NCBI RefSeq assembly: GCF_000170755.1
Contig: NZ_ABCK01000029.1
Location: 1-61,148, forward strand
Source of the DNA: Lentisphaera araneosa HTCC2155
Lineage (GTDB): Bacteria > Verrucomicrobiota > Lentisphaeria > Lentisphaerales > Lentisphaeraceae
Length of the DNA: 61,148 nucleotides
Direction: 5' to 3'
Shown: one piece after another, positions 27,163 through 36,022 of the stretch
How positions within the stretch are numbered: position 1 is the stretch's first letter
Layout of the letters: every line of letters begins with the position of its first letter
Notes under the pieces: generated by a model
What the model was told of the DNA's origin: nothing
The model's input: only the letters and a program-made list of their open reading frames with translations
Databases searched by the model: none
Position numbers and translations under genes: made by a program

Positions 27163-28515
27163 ATGTCAGTAAGAAGAAAGAAATTAGCATCGGGTAAGTA
27201 TGTAAGGGATTATTATTATGAATTTAGAATGAATGGGGAACCTTATCGAGGAACTACAGGCTGTTCAGAAAAAAAAGATGCGATTAATTTTGTGCGAAAG
27301 TTGAAGCGGGATTTAAAAACTGCGATTAATGCAAAAAAACATAATAAAAGTTTGATTCACTTTCGAGAAAGTGTTACAGAAGGTCTCATTGGGACCAAGG
27401 TTAAATTAGAAGATGTATTTCCTATTTTTAAAAATGAATTCCCGAAATTTATCACAAAAACTCCCAGTGAAAAACGATGGGAATTGAAGGAATCAATTTG
27501 GAGAGACTTTACCGCTTTTTTAACAAGTAAGGGCGTATGCAATATTCATGAAGTAACGGAAGAAAATGCGCGGGAATATTGGGCTTATTTACGTCGCAAT
27601 GGTCGTTACAATAAGGAAGTGAAAAATGCCCAAGGACGTAAAAAATATAAAAGTAAACGTGTAAAACTTTCTAACACTACAGTTGATGAATATAGATCGC
27701 AGTTACAGCAGGTGTTTACCGTGATGATGTGCTATGCGCGGCTCATCGACAATCCATTTAGGAAAATAGCTAAGTTGGAAAGCGATCGTAGGAAAATGGA
27801 TATATTTACACCTGATGAACTTATCAGAATTAATGAATTTATTTATTCTGATAAAATAGTTCCTTTTTGTTTAAATGGAGAGTTAAATAAGTTGATTGTA
27901 AGAGCTGTATTTATTATAGGAATTAATACAGGCATGAGATTAGCAGATATAGCTTTGTTAAAATGGAAGGATGTCTCTTTAAGTGAACGAATGATCACTA
28001 TATTTATGTCTAAAATTAAGACTCCTGATCCAGTTGAAATTCCGATCTCAAAAAAATTATTGGTCTTTTTAAAAGAGCAAGAAAAACTAAGGCTTAATGA
28101 TTATGTTTGCCCAGAGTTAGCAAAGTTATACTTGGAGGATGCAGGTAAGATTTCCTTTCGATTTTCACAAATGCTTAAGTATTTAAACATTGAAACCTGT
28201 GTGCTACATGAAGGTCGTGCTCGTCAAAATTGTATAAAAGGAATACATAGTTTAAGGCACCAGTTTTGTTATTTGGCAGGTATGAGAGGGGTTCCGGAAA
28301 ATCTTTTACAATCAATAGTGGGTCACATGAGTAAGGATATGACACGATACTATATGATGCATAAGACTCATGAGTTAAAACATAAGGCAATCGCGGTCAT
28401 GGATGATTTTGAAGCAGTTCCTGACAAGAACAAACCTTCTTCTGAAGTTTTTACGGATATAAAAAAATATAGTGCTGAAGACCTCTTAAAAGCAATAAAA
28501 GACATGATTGGGTAG
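27163..28515 (+). CDS. tyrosine recombinase/integrase of element A
   Basis: Phage-type integrase that would insert the element at the tRNA-Val 3' end. The N-terminal 60 residues are an arm-binding-like domain (YYYEFRMNGEPYRGTTGC), followed by a core-binding SAM-like domain and a catalytic domain. Active-site residues are TGMRLADI (Arg about 259), HSLRHQF (His 362/Arg 365), VGH (388) and nucleophile Tyr near 396 in TRYYM. The ATG at 27163 is chosen over 27157 because GGAG at 27151-27154 is 8 nt before it. It starts about 170 nt inside the left att. Clearly related to the integrase at 43991, which explains their shared target. Confidence 0.92.
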   Translation: MSVRRKKLASGKYVRDYYYEFRMNGEPYRGTTGCSEKKDAINFVRKLKRDLKTAINAKKHNKSLIHFRESVTEGLIGTKVKLEDVFPIFKNEFPKFITKTPSEKRWELKESIWRDFTAFLTSKGVCNIHEVTEENAREYWAYLRRNGRYNKEVKNAQGRKKYKSKRVKLSNTTVDEYRSQLQQVFTVMMCYARLIDNPFRKIAKLESDRRKMDIFTPDELIRINEFIYSDKIVPFCLNGELNKLIVRAVFIIGINTGMRLADIALLKWKDVSLSERMITIFMSKIKTPDPVEIPISKKLLVFLKEQEKLRLNDYVCPELAKLYLEDAGKISFRFSQMLKYLNIETCVLHEGRARQNCIKGIHSLRHQFCYLAGMRGVPENLLQSIVGHMSKDMTRYYMMHKTHELKHKAIAVMDDFEAVPDKNKPSSEVFTDIKKYSAEDLLKAIKDMIG

Positions 28516-28523
28516 GTGTTATT

Positions 28524-28868
28524 ATGGAAATCAAATTAACGGATATAATTCAGAAGTATAAAAAAAATCATGAATTATCAAGACAAGAAAAATGGTTCAA
28601 TATCTATAAAGAGAGTTTAGCGCAAACACATGTTGATGTAAATCAAAATCTAACCGAATACTGTATGCAGTTAATAGTTAAATGTAAGTACCTTCGTTCT
28701 ACAATTTCGATCTATCGAAATAATAGAAACCGACAGGTTAAAGTTCATATAGATGGTAATTACAGTATGAATAACCCATTAACAATAAAACTGTTGGAGT
28801 GGAAGGAGAAAATTGATTATCAATTAAATTACGATGATAATCAGTTGTGTGATATATCGTTATTATAA
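28524..28868 (+). CDS. hypothetical protein of element A
   Basis: 114 aa, Asn- and Lys-rich, with predicted helices in the first half (IIQKYKKNHELSRQEKW, YCMQLIVKCKYLRSTISIY) and a short strand region after. No signal peptide, membrane segment or known motif. It starts 8 nt after the integrase stop, so the two are probably cotranscribed and it could help integration or regulation; this is only positional inference. The next gene begins 20 nt downstream. Confidence 0.55.
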   Translation: MEIKLTDIIQKYKKNHELSRQEKWFNIYKESLAQTHVDVNQNLTEYCMQLIVKCKYLRSTISIYRNNRNRQVKVHIDGNYSMNNPLTIKLLEWKEKIDYQLNYDDNQLCDISLL

Positions 28869-28888
28869 TAAAAAAAGGAATGTAATTA

Positions 28889-29304
28889 TGAGTATTAATT
28901 TAGTAGAATTAGCTGAGAAAGTTGCTCGTGAAGCACATCAGGGACAGTATCGTAGAGGTGGTGTTGTTCCTTATATTGAACACCCTAAAGCAGTCGTGAG
29001 TCGTGTAGGGAATGATGTTGATGCTCAAGTAGTCGCGTGGTTACATGATGTGATCGAAGACTGTGAAATGACTGCCGAAGACTTACTTGATAAAGGCTTT
29101 TCAGAGATACAAGTTAACGCAGTTGAACTGTTAAGTAAAACAAGAGAAACTGTATATACAGAATACTTAGAAGCAATTTCTCAATCACCTTTAGCAACTA
29201 AAGTAAAAATTGCTGATATGATTTCAAATTTAGCAGATATACCAACAAAAAAACAAATAAAAAAATATGCAAAAGCTTTATTAAGATTATCTAAAGAGTT
29301 ATAA
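28889..29304 (+). CDS. HD-domain phosphohydrolase, RelA/SpoT-hydrolase-like (MESH1-type)
   Basis: Small single-domain HD hydrolase, 138 aa. Motifs in order: AHQGQYRRGG and PYIEHPKAV near residues 14-30, the HD doublet in WLHDVIEDC near 50, and VKIADMISNL near 106. This is the SpoT-hydrolase/MESH1 pattern for removing pyrophosphate from (p)ppGpp-like nucleotides using Mn. The ATG at 28889 is chosen (AAAGGAATG upstream); an earlier in-frame start at 28834 overlaps the previous gene and adds no conserved sequence. On a mobile element it may degrade alarmones or defence nucleotide signals; that role is speculative. Confidence 0.8.
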
Positions 29305-29450
29305 AATTAATCTTTAATTAGTTTAATTAAACAAAGTAAAACTAAAGGATAATCTATAACTCTCCATAATCGAACACTTTTTGAGCATAAAATGATTAGT
29401 CAATACTGTCCGTATCAATAGCAAAAAAAGTTATGTGAAAATCTTTAGTT
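29305..29450. other. AT-rich gap between convergent genes
   Basis: Lies between the forward HD-hydrolase gene and the reverse HUH-like gene. AT-rich, no ORF and no strong hairpin seen. Confidence 0.4.
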
Positions 29451-29966
29451 TTAGTAAAACCTCTCCGTATGTTCGATTTTGAAATGAGACATGGTGATAT
29501 AATCCCATCTATATTTCTTAGTAGAGTAGTTAGCCCATTTTATTTCGGGAGTAGATCCAAAATGTATTTGAGGCATACCATTTCTTTTTTTTCTTGGAAC
29601 ATATTTATCGACTGCGTTACATATGATTGTATGAGCAAATTCTTTTACTTTATCTAAATTCTTAGGTATGTTGATTCCACCGTGGTAATGTAAATGCCCG
29701 TTCAATCCATTAGATGTATCTATAACGGTTGAGGGACATATTTCGGGTACATAAATACCAATAATAGGGTTGTGGAGGCTTTTTCTTTTATGGTTGTTAC
29801 CAAGGATGATCTTTTTAAATCTTTGATGCACGTAAAATAAAACAGAGGCTCCAATTGTTGGATCAACTATAGCATTTAAACTTACCGTGATGGGTGTGTT
29901 CAGTTGAGATAATTCATCGCGAAGTAATCTTTGATAGACCTCTACTTCTCGTTTTGTATAATTCAT
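29451..29966 (-). CDS. hypothetical protein, possible HUH-type endonuclease/replication protein
   Basis: 171 aa, basic, not confidently recognised. The feature of note is GHLHYHGGI near residue 91. This resembles the HUH motif (His-hydrophobic-His) of rolling-circle Rep proteins and relaxases, here HLH, in the usual strand-turn setting. A tyrosine-rich segment YSTKKYRWDY near residue 150 could supply the nucleophile. HUH replicases are usually longer, so this may be a minimal form or another fold with a metal-binding histidine cluster. Nested inverted repeats lie immediately upstream at 29969-30007. Alternative: an unrelated hypothetical protein. Confidence 0.5.
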   Translation of the reverse strand: MNYTKREVEVYQRLLRDELSQLNTPITVSLNAIVDPTIGASVLFYVHQRFKKIILGNNHKRKSLHNPIIGIYVPEICPSTVIDTSNGLNGHLHYHGGINIPKNLDKVKEFAHTIICNAVDKYVPRKKRNGMPQIHFGSTPEIKWANYSTKKYRWDYITMSHFKIEHTERFY

Positions 29967-29968
29967 GA

Positions 29969-30007
29969 CCTTATAATCCTTTATAGTTATTTATAAGGCA
30001 TTATAAG
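29969..30007. promoter_or_regulatory. nested inverted repeats upstream of HUH-like gene
   Basis: CCTTATAA (29969-29976) pairs with TTATAAGG (29991-29998). Shifted by one base, CTTATAAT (29970-29977) pairs with ATTATAAG (30000-30007). The alternative pairings form a compact AT-rich dyad 3 nt from the start codon of the reverse-strand gene. It could be an operator or a nicking-origin hairpin. Confidence 0.4.
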
Positions 30008-30116
30008 ATAAATAGTTTAAATGTTCGGATTAACTTAAAATAATCAATATTTCTTTAAGGATTTGGGCAGATAAAAGATAAATAGGCTAGTGATTTTTTT
30101 GCTTGTACGTTTTTGA

Positions 30117-30776
30117 CTAAGCAATTTTTCTAAGAGGTCTTTTAAGCACTCGATCTAAACCTTGACGCGTCCAGAGTTTGCCAGACTGAGTTAGCTTACC
30201 TTCATCATTAAGCATATCAGCAATTTCTTGAACAGAGTGCCGTTGACGTTTGAGTTTTCTTGCGTATTTAACCACCTCTTGCTCCTCAGGAGTTTCGCCA
30301 TATAGCTTTCTACCTTCACACTTACCTGTTTCAAGTTTTTTTGCTTCGCGGGCTTTCCTGAGTTTTGCGACCAATTGGCTTTTGTCCCATTCTGCGAAAA
30401 CGCCCATCATTTGTGCCATGGCGCGTCGTGTAGGATCTGAACGGTATGCTTCGGTAATGTCTTCACCAGTTTCGGCAGAGACCAATGTTAAACCTTTTGT
30501 CATTAAGAAGTAGATGGTTTGTTCCTGTACACGCATTTGGCGCGCCAGACGATTTAGAGATTCAACATAAATAGTTTTAACACTATGAGCGTTACAGTAT
30601 TCAATCATTTCGCTGAATGCGGGACGGTTCTCATGATCACTAGTTCCTGTTATTATATCTTTAAAGACTTGGTAGTCACCTTTTCCCGCGCATTTAGAGC
30701 AGGTTGCTAATTGGCGATCAAATCCATGTCCATCACGATTTGTTTCGGTGCTAATACGAAGGTAGAAAACGTGCAT
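30117..30776 (-). CDS. serine recombinase (resolvase/invertase family)
   Basis: 219 aa site-specific recombinase. The catalytic N-terminal domain begins HVFYLRISTETNRDGHGFDRQ with nucleophile Ser near residue 10. It continues with YVESLNRLAR near 71-80 (conserved Arg pair) and the E-helix region RRAMAQMMGVFAEWDKSQL. The C-terminal HTH reads HSVQEIADMLNDEGKLT with WTRQGLDRVLKR after it. The protein has small-resolvase size, not that of a large serine integrase. It could resolve multimers of the element or invert a segment. No obvious inverted crossover sites were seen nearby. Confidence 0.88.
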   Translation of the reverse strand: MHVFYLRISTETNRDGHGFDRQLATCSKCAGKGDYQVFKDIITGTSDHENRPAFSEMIEYCNAHSVKTIYVESLNRLARQMRVQEQTIYFLMTKGLTLVSAETGEDITEAYRSDPTRRAMAQMMGVFAEWDKSQLVAKLRKAREAKKLETGKCEGRKLYGETPEEQEVVKYARKLKRQRHSVQEIADMLNDEGKLTQSGKLWTRQGLDRVLKRPLRKIA

Positions 30777-31021
30777 AGTAAAAACCTCTCAGTTAATGGT
30801 AGTGAAACTGCAACAGTATCTTCGAAAATAGTTGCAATTATGTTATATAACTATATACAATATAGTGCTTTATGACTAAATTTCAATATAATCAAGTGGG
30901 CGTTTTTTACAGAATGTTCTCTTAAAACGACAAGAGGTCAGGGAGTCATAGAGTAGGTGGATATGATTGGGCGCATGTAACCTGTTTTAGGAAAGTATAA
31001 ATAACATAAAAGGATAAGAGT

Positions 31022-31273
31022 ATGGAAATAAATAAATTAAGTCATTTACTTAAAATTTCAGAAGTAGCTGAAATTTTAAGCGTACATCGGAATACGGTTA
31101 TGGGACTAGCTAAGCAGTCGTATAAAAGGCTTCCACTGATAAAAATTAGTCCAAGGAACTACAGGATATCTGAGGAAGCACTTATCGGTTTTATAGAAGG
31201 TAGGAAAGCTTCAGAAGAATCTAAAGATTTTTATAAATCGCGGGTAGAGGATGTTAAAAATAAAAAAAAGTAA
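31022..31273 (+). CDS. excisionase-like MerR/HTH_17 DNA-binding protein
   Basis: 83 aa with a clear helix-turn-helix: LLKISEVAEILSVHRNTVMGLAKQSY at residues about 8-33, then the beta-wing LIKISPRNYRISEEALIGF. This is the excisionase/AlpA fold used as a directionality factor or small regulator. It is divergent from the serine recombinase upstream and is followed by two tiny overlapping ORFs. It may control excision of element A or transcription of its genes. Confidence 0.8.
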   Translation: MEINKLSHLLKISEVAEILSVHRNTVMGLAKQSYKRLPLIKISPRNYRISEEALIGFIEGRKASEESKDFYKSRVEDVKNKKK

Positions 31274-31328
31274 GCCTGAAAATAAACCTGTTGATAGCAG
31301 TGATGTAGTCATCTTTGATGACGTATAA
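31251..31328 (+). CDS. small ORF, 25 aa
   Basis: Overlaps the end of the excisionase-like gene in another frame. Starts MLKIKKSKPENK and ends SSDVVIFDDV. No strong ribosome site. The acidic tail and the chained overlap with the next ORF suggest a compact gene string, but chance cannot be excluded. Confidence 0.25.
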   Translation: MLKIKKSKPENKPVDSSDVVIFDDV

Positions 31329-31449
31329 CTTAAAGACAAGTCAATTATCATTTAAGGAGTGGCGGGAATTAATGATTAAAGAAGATTCCAGTTTTAAGGA
31401 TAGAATTGAAAATGAAGAAGCAGAGTTGATTAATCTTAAAATGAACTAA
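31318..31449 (+). CDS. small ORF, 43 aa
   Basis: Encodes a short, highly charged, probably helical peptide beginning MTYNLKTSQLSFKEW and ending EEAELINLKMN. The ATG lies inside the previous tiny ORF. An internal Met with AAGGAG upstream (31355-31360) gives a 25-aa alternative starting at 31372. It ends 4 nt before the stop of the convergent metallopeptidase gene. Hypothetical only. Confidence 0.3.
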   Translation: MTYNLKTSQLSFKEWRELMIKEDSSFKDRIENEEAELINLKMN

Positions 31450-31452
31450 AGT

Positions 31453-32163
31453 TCACACATTCAAATACACTTCTGCCATTGCATCGAGCTTTGGCTTAAT
31501 CTCCTTCCAGTTAGGCATTAGCTGCCCCAGAAGCTGATAAAAACGAGGACTGTGATTGTGTTCTTCAAGATGACACAACTCATGTAAGATTACATAATCA
31601 ACGCACTCTCTAGGAGCTTTAACAAGATGAGGATTCAAAACAATGTCACCTGAAGGAGAACAACTCCCCCATTGCTTTTGCATAGATAATAAACGCATCT
31701 TAGGTAAACCTTGCCTTGTCCATGGTAGCAAAGTCGATATCTCTTTAAGACGGCTATGGAAATAACTTTCGGCTTTCACTTTATACCAAGCGGCTAATAA
31801 AGTTTTCACATCAAGAGAAGAGCGACAATACACCTCGAGCTTACCTCGCCACATTTTCACAAATTTGTCATCACTCTCTACGACTTTTAGAACATAACGA
31901 CGACCCAAATAAAAATGGCATTCGCCACTTATATATTTTCTAGGCCTTACATCTTGATTATGGAGTCGAATATCATGAACTTGCTTAATGATCCAACGAG
32001 CACGCTTTAGCACCTTATTTTTCACAATATTGAGGGGCGTCCCTTCAGGGCAGGAAACCAAAACAGATTCATTGTTTTTTACTTCAAATTTTAGTTTTGC
32101 TTCACTTATATAACAGCACTCAAAATGTATTTTCTCCTCTCCGTATAAAACGGAATGTATCAT
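31453..32163 (-). CDS. YgjP-like M48-type metallopeptidase
   Basis: Zinc peptidase-like protein of the DUF45/YgjP group, 236 aa. Active-site motif HELCH is near residue 186, with HNHSPRFYQLL after it giving the third ligand region; the preceding WGSCSPSGDIVLN block is a family signature. YgjP-type genes often travel with type I restriction genes, and here the ATG overlaps the hsdR stop by 4 nt, so it is the last gene of the operon. The role is not established: proteolysis of a restriction subunit is a common guess, as is simple housekeeping. Confidence 0.87.
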   Translation of the reverse strand: MIHSVLYGEEKIHFECCYISEAKLKFEVKNNESVLVSCPEGTPLNIVKNKVLKRARWIIKQVHDIRLHNQDVRPRKYISGECHFYLGRRYVLKVVESDDKFVKMWRGKLEVYCRSSLDVKTLLAAWYKVKAESYFHSRLKEISTLLPWTRQGLPKMRLLSMQKQWGSCSPSGDIVLNPHLVKAPRECVDYVILHELCHLEEHNHSPRFYQLLGQLMPNWKEIKPKLDAMAEVYLNV

Positions 32164-35100
32164 GCGTCTTTACCTGCACCAAAACGTGTGATTTGGATGA
32201 CTTGCTCCAAAACTTCCTTAACCCTATCCATACCAATTCCCATTTTAAAAATCTGCGGCAGCAAATCTTTGCGAATCTGATTTTCAATATTTTGTGGACT
32301 AATAGAGTTCTCTGCTACAGCTTTATTCACCGTTTCATCAATGAGAAAAGATAGTTTAATAGCCTCGTTTTCAGGGATGTTCGAAAAGTCTTCATTTAAA
32401 ACAATTTTAAACACACCATAGAAAGCTCTGGCATTTAAATTATCCGCAAAAACTTCAGGCAAATCATCAATCTGTCGATCGTTTAATTTATCCTCAAAAT
32501 TTTTAAACAATGCATAGCCCTTGTAAGGATGGTTAAACATCGCTTTCGCTTCGGCAATGGCTTGGTTCAATAATTCCGAAAAAACCTTCTGAGCGTAAGG
32601 GTCATCCTTCAGTTCTTCATCAATAATTTTCTTGACGCGACTCTTGATGATATCCGTCTCATTACGAGTTTTCTCTTCAGTCCAATCCTCAGGCTTGCCC
32701 AGTTCACTCACCACGTAGACACCTTCAGGTTCACGAACTTCAGTTCCCGCAACATGCTTATTGAGTAATTTCCCAATGCGTTCTTCATAGAGGCTATAAT
32801 CCACCGTTTCATTGGCATCATTACGGATGATTTTTCGTAGATTATTAAACCACTTTAAATCTCTTTTGTACTCTGATCTTTGCTCCTCAGTAAAACTTTT
32901 ATCATCGTAATAATTTACCGAAGCTAAGGCCACTTTTAAACATGAGGAAAATTCATTTAACGCTTCATAAAAATCTTCTCGAACTTTTAGACGCTGATCA
33001 TAACTATGGCCTTCGTCATCTGTTACTAATGATGGGATTAATAATTGACGGTACTGCTCGATGTCAGCTTTGTTTTTAATGTCTTTAAAGAGATCCCACA
33101 AGTCCGCATGAAGCTGGGGTAGTTTCTTATATTCAACACTCATTTCTGAGTATAAACCCGCCAAATCTTCTATATCATAACCATGCTGAGTACGCTCCGC
33201 TAAATCCTGATATGCTTGAATCGTCGTATCAAGCTCTTTCAGAATCCCGCGATAATCAATCAATAAGCCGAATTTCTTCTTACTATGCAGGCGATTCACT
33301 CGAGCAATAGCCTGAATGAGGTTATGAGCCTTTAAAGGTTTATCCATGTAGAGCACGGCATTCTTTGGTTCATCGAAGCCTGTGAGTAACTTATCAACCA
33401 CAATCAGTAGATCGACACCATCTTCACGAGCGAAGTCCTCTATAACGGCCTTCGTGTAAGTCTGTTCATCTTCCTTACCCACATTCTTCTTCCACCACTC
33501 CTGAACTTCAGGCAACTTAGCTTCATCAACTTCTGTATGGCCCTCTCGAGTATCAGGCGCAGAAATAACCACTGCACTTGAGACTATACCAATCTCATCG
33601 AGGTATTTCTTATAACGAATGGCATCGAGCTTACTATCCGTAGCCAATTGACCTTTTAGACCACGATCAATATTTTTCACAAAGTGATCAGAAATATCAT
33701 GAGCAATCAATTCAATGCGCCCATCTGTTTTATAGATCTGCCCCTTTTTGGCGTACTTCTTTTTTAAATCGACTTTTTGCTCTTCTGTCAAACCTTCAGT
33801 AATGCGTTCGAACCATTTATCAATAGCGTTTTCATTGACCTCTAACTCAGGGATGCGTTCCTCGTAGAGCAAGGGCGTTGTGGTGCCATCTTCAACCGAT
33901 CTCTGCATTGTGTAAGCATGAATGATTTTGCCAAACTTATTGGTCGTTTTATCATCTTTGAGCAAAGGAGTTCCCGTAAAGGCAACATAAGCCGCATTAG
34001 GCAAAGCCTGCCTCATGCGCTCGTGATTCTCACCATTGTGGCTGCGGTGCCCCTCATCAATGAGCACCACAATGTTTTCACTATCGTTATAACATTCTTC
34101 CTGTTTAGATGCCGTATTAAACTTATTGATGATAGAAAAGATAATTCTTTCAGTACCTCTCCCTATGCGCTGAGCTAAATCACGACCTGAACTGACTTTT
34201 GATTTGGCTTTATCTTTTTTGCCACTTATCGCTCCACCACTCTTAAAAGTATTGTTGAGCTGTGTTTCCAAATCAACTCGGTCTGTCACCACAATAATGC
34301 GACATTCCGCGAGAGATTCATGCAAGAGTAAAGCCTTGCTCAAAAACACCATTGTGAATGACTTACCTGAACCAGTGGTATGCCAAATAACCCCACCTTC
34401 ACGACCACCCTGTGGCTTGCGAGTATTAATTCTTTCTATGAGGCTACGAATACCAAAAAACTGCTGATAACGTGCCGCAATCTTCCCCGTCTTTTGATCA
34501 AAGAGGATAAAGAACTGAATGAACTCCAAGAAGCGCTTGGGTTCTAAAAGACTAATAATAAGTCGATCTTGATCTGTGGGCAATAACTCACCCTGAGCTT
34601 CACGCTCGGCAAAATATTTTTGAATCCATGCGGGTCGATGCTCAAAGAGCTGAGATTTTTTCGCTGAACTCAAGGCAGTATTTTTTAGACTAATGAAGTC
34701 CTCTTCAATGATGTTCTCCTCACGCCATTTAGCCCAAAACTTGGCAGGTGTTCCCGTGGTGGCATAACGGCCATCCAAGCCATTGATCGACATGAGCAAC
34801 TGACTGTAAGCAAAAAGTTGAGGGATTTCTTTTATCCCCTGATTGCGGATATTTTGAGATATACCTTCTGCAAGCATGGCTTCATGAGTTTTACTGCCAT
34901 CAGGTCGCTTGGCTTCGATCACGGCTAAAGGCAAACCATTGACAAAACAAATAATATCGGGACGACGGTTATGCAGTCCGTCTTCTGCAAGGACTTCCAT
35001 TTCATCCGTAACATGAAAACTATTTTTATGGAATTCCTTCCAGTTAATGATTGGAATGGTTGGCGAAGCTTTTTTGCCATCAATAAATTCGGTAACAGTA

Positions 35101-35411
35101 ATGCCCAAGGTAAGCTTATTATAAATCTTTTCATTGACCACCATCAAGCCTTCATTCATGCTCGGAGTTAATTCTCGAATGATTGTATCAATGGCATTAT
35201 TGGAAAGCGGATGTTCCTGACCCTTCCATACAAAAGTCTGCTGCTGTAAGTACTTAATCAGCACATCACGCAAAATGACATTGGCGGTATTTCCTCCACG
35301 GTGCTTCAGAGCTTCTTCGGGATTCAAATACTCATAGCCAAGATTCATCAAAAGCTTAAGCGCGGGAATCTGTGAACTCAGTTCTTCTTTAGTTTGAGGT
35401 AAAGTACTCAT
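32160..35411 (-). CDS. hsdR: type I restriction enzyme R subunit (HsdR)
   Basis: Motor and nuclease subunit that translocates and cuts unmethylated DNA. The PD-(D/E)xK nuclease is at residues about 152-168 (PDIICFVNGLPLAVIEAK). SF2 helicase motifs follow: Walker A TTGSGKS at 345-351, motif II LIDEGHRS near 452, motif III AFTGTPL near 475, and the late QAIARVNR motif VI. A helical C-terminus needed for M/S contact is complete; 1083 aa is normal. It is separated from hsdM/hsdS by three inserted genes (PIN, CD-NTase, SLATT), unusual for type I loci. Starts 1 nt after the SLATT stop. Confidence 0.97.
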   Translation of the reverse strand: MSTLPQTKEELSSQIPALKLLMNLGYEYLNPEEALKHRGGNTANVILRDVLIKYLQQQTFVWKGQEHPLSNNAIDTIIRELTPSMNEGLMVVNEKIYNKLTLGITVTEFIDGKKASPTIPIINWKEFHKNSFHVTDEMEVLAEDGLHNRRPDIICFVNGLPLAVIEAKRPDGSKTHEAMLAEGISQNIRNQGIKEIPQLFAYSQLLMSINGLDGRYATTGTPAKFWAKWREENIIEEDFISLKNTALSSAKKSQLFEHRPAWIQKYFAEREAQGELLPTDQDRLIISLLEPKRFLEFIQFFILFDQKTGKIAARYQQFFGIRSLIERINTRKPQGGREGGVIWHTTGSGKSFTMVFLSKALLLHESLAECRIIVVTDRVDLETQLNNTFKSGGAISGKKDKAKSKVSSGRDLAQRIGRGTERIIFSIINKFNTASKQEECYNDSENIVVLIDEGHRSHNGENHERMRQALPNAAYVAFTGTPLLKDDKTTNKFGKIIHAYTMQRSVEDGTTTPLLYEERIPELEVNENAIDKWFERITEGLTEEQKVDLKKKYAKKGQIYKTDGRIELIAHDISDHFVKNIDRGLKGQLATDSKLDAIRYKKYLDEIGIVSSAVVISAPDTREGHTEVDEAKLPEVQEWWKKNVGKEDEQTYTKAVIEDFAREDGVDLLIVVDKLLTGFDEPKNAVLYMDKPLKAHNLIQAIARVNRLHSKKKFGLLIDYRGILKELDTTIQAYQDLAERTQHGYDIEDLAGLYSEMSVEYKKLPQLHADLWDLFKDIKNKADIEQYRQLLIPSLVTDDEGHSYDQRLKVREDFYEALNEFSSCLKVALASVNYYDDKSFTEEQRSEYKRDLKWFNNLRKIIRNDANETVDYSLYEERIGKLLNKHVAGTEVREPEGVYVVSELGKPEDWTEEKTRNETDIIKSRVKKIIDEELKDDPYAQKVFSELLNQAIAEAKAMFNHPYKGYALFKNFEDKLNDRQIDDLPEVFADNLNARAFYGVFKIVLNEDFSNIPENEAIKLSFLIDETVNKAVAENSISPQNIENQIRKDLLPQIFKMGIGMDRVKEVLEQVIQITRFGAGKDA

Positions 35412-35412
35412 T

Positions 35413-36021
35413 CTAAGACAACCAGCCCTTGATAAGAGACCACCCTGTTACACAAACAGGTATAACCAACATAAATAGTACTACTAGTATCATAGTAACA
35501 GTAAGTGTTAGGGGTACCTTATCTCTAAAAAATTTAAACTTTTTCTGTTCTTCAATCCATCCTATTTGATGCTCCCAAAAAAACTTATAATGCGCCCACC
35601 ATCCACTAAATAATACCTGATCACTAATACAGGAGTCACAGTATTTAGCCTCAATTGAGTTCAATGTTACATTATGGTTTTCCAATGATTCTGGTGAGGC
35701 TTCTTTTACTTTAAAGTATAATGTCTTTAATTCATTAAACATTTTGATTAATTTATTCCCAGTTGCTTCATATTTATTGTTGTCCCTACTTCTCATTGAA
35801 ATGTAAAGACCTATAATACCTAAAATAATTAAAGCTGCAGAAACCCAGTTAGTTGAGAAATTTTTACAAACTAATGCCAAAATCCCTACTGCCATTGAAA
35901 GGAAACTTATAACTCCAGGTGCTTTATTAACGATATCAAATGTTGCAAAGTGCTTCTTAGCGCCGAAACCTACATTGTAACCAGTTTCAGCTATATGTTT
36001 AAGTAGGTCATTTCTATCCAT
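35413..36021 (-). CDS. SLATT-domain membrane protein, putative CBASS effector
   Basis: 202 aa with three predicted transmembrane helices: about residues 38-56 (VISFLSMAVGILALV), 60-78 (VSAALIILGIIGLYI) and 173-196 (LTVTMILVVLFMLVI). A cytoplasmic helical stretch lies between helices 2 and 3. This is the SLATT architecture known to sit beside CD-NTase enzymes and proposed to act as a nucleotide-gated membrane-disrupting effector. It lies 1 nt after the CD-NTase stop and 1 nt before hsdR. The effector role is inferred from this pairing. No Cap2/Cap3 ancillary genes are present. Confidence 0.78.
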   Translation of the reverse strand: MDRNDLLKHIAETGYNVGFGAKKHFATFDIVNKAPGVISFLSMAVGILALVCKNFSTNWVSAALIILGIIGLYISMRSRDNNKYEATGNKLIKMFNELKTLYFKVKEASPESLENHNVTLNSIEAKYCDSCISDQVLFSGWWAHYKFFWEHQIGWIEEQKKFKFFRDKVPLTLTVTMILVVLFMLVIPVCVTGWSLIKGWLS

Positions 36022-36022
36022 T

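Noticed and set aside
30117-30776. Serine recombinase as an hsdS invertase for phase variation
   Set aside because: The repeats in hsdS and the PIN gene are direct rather than inverted, and no second inverted hsdS copy exists in the element, so inversion has no visible substrate.
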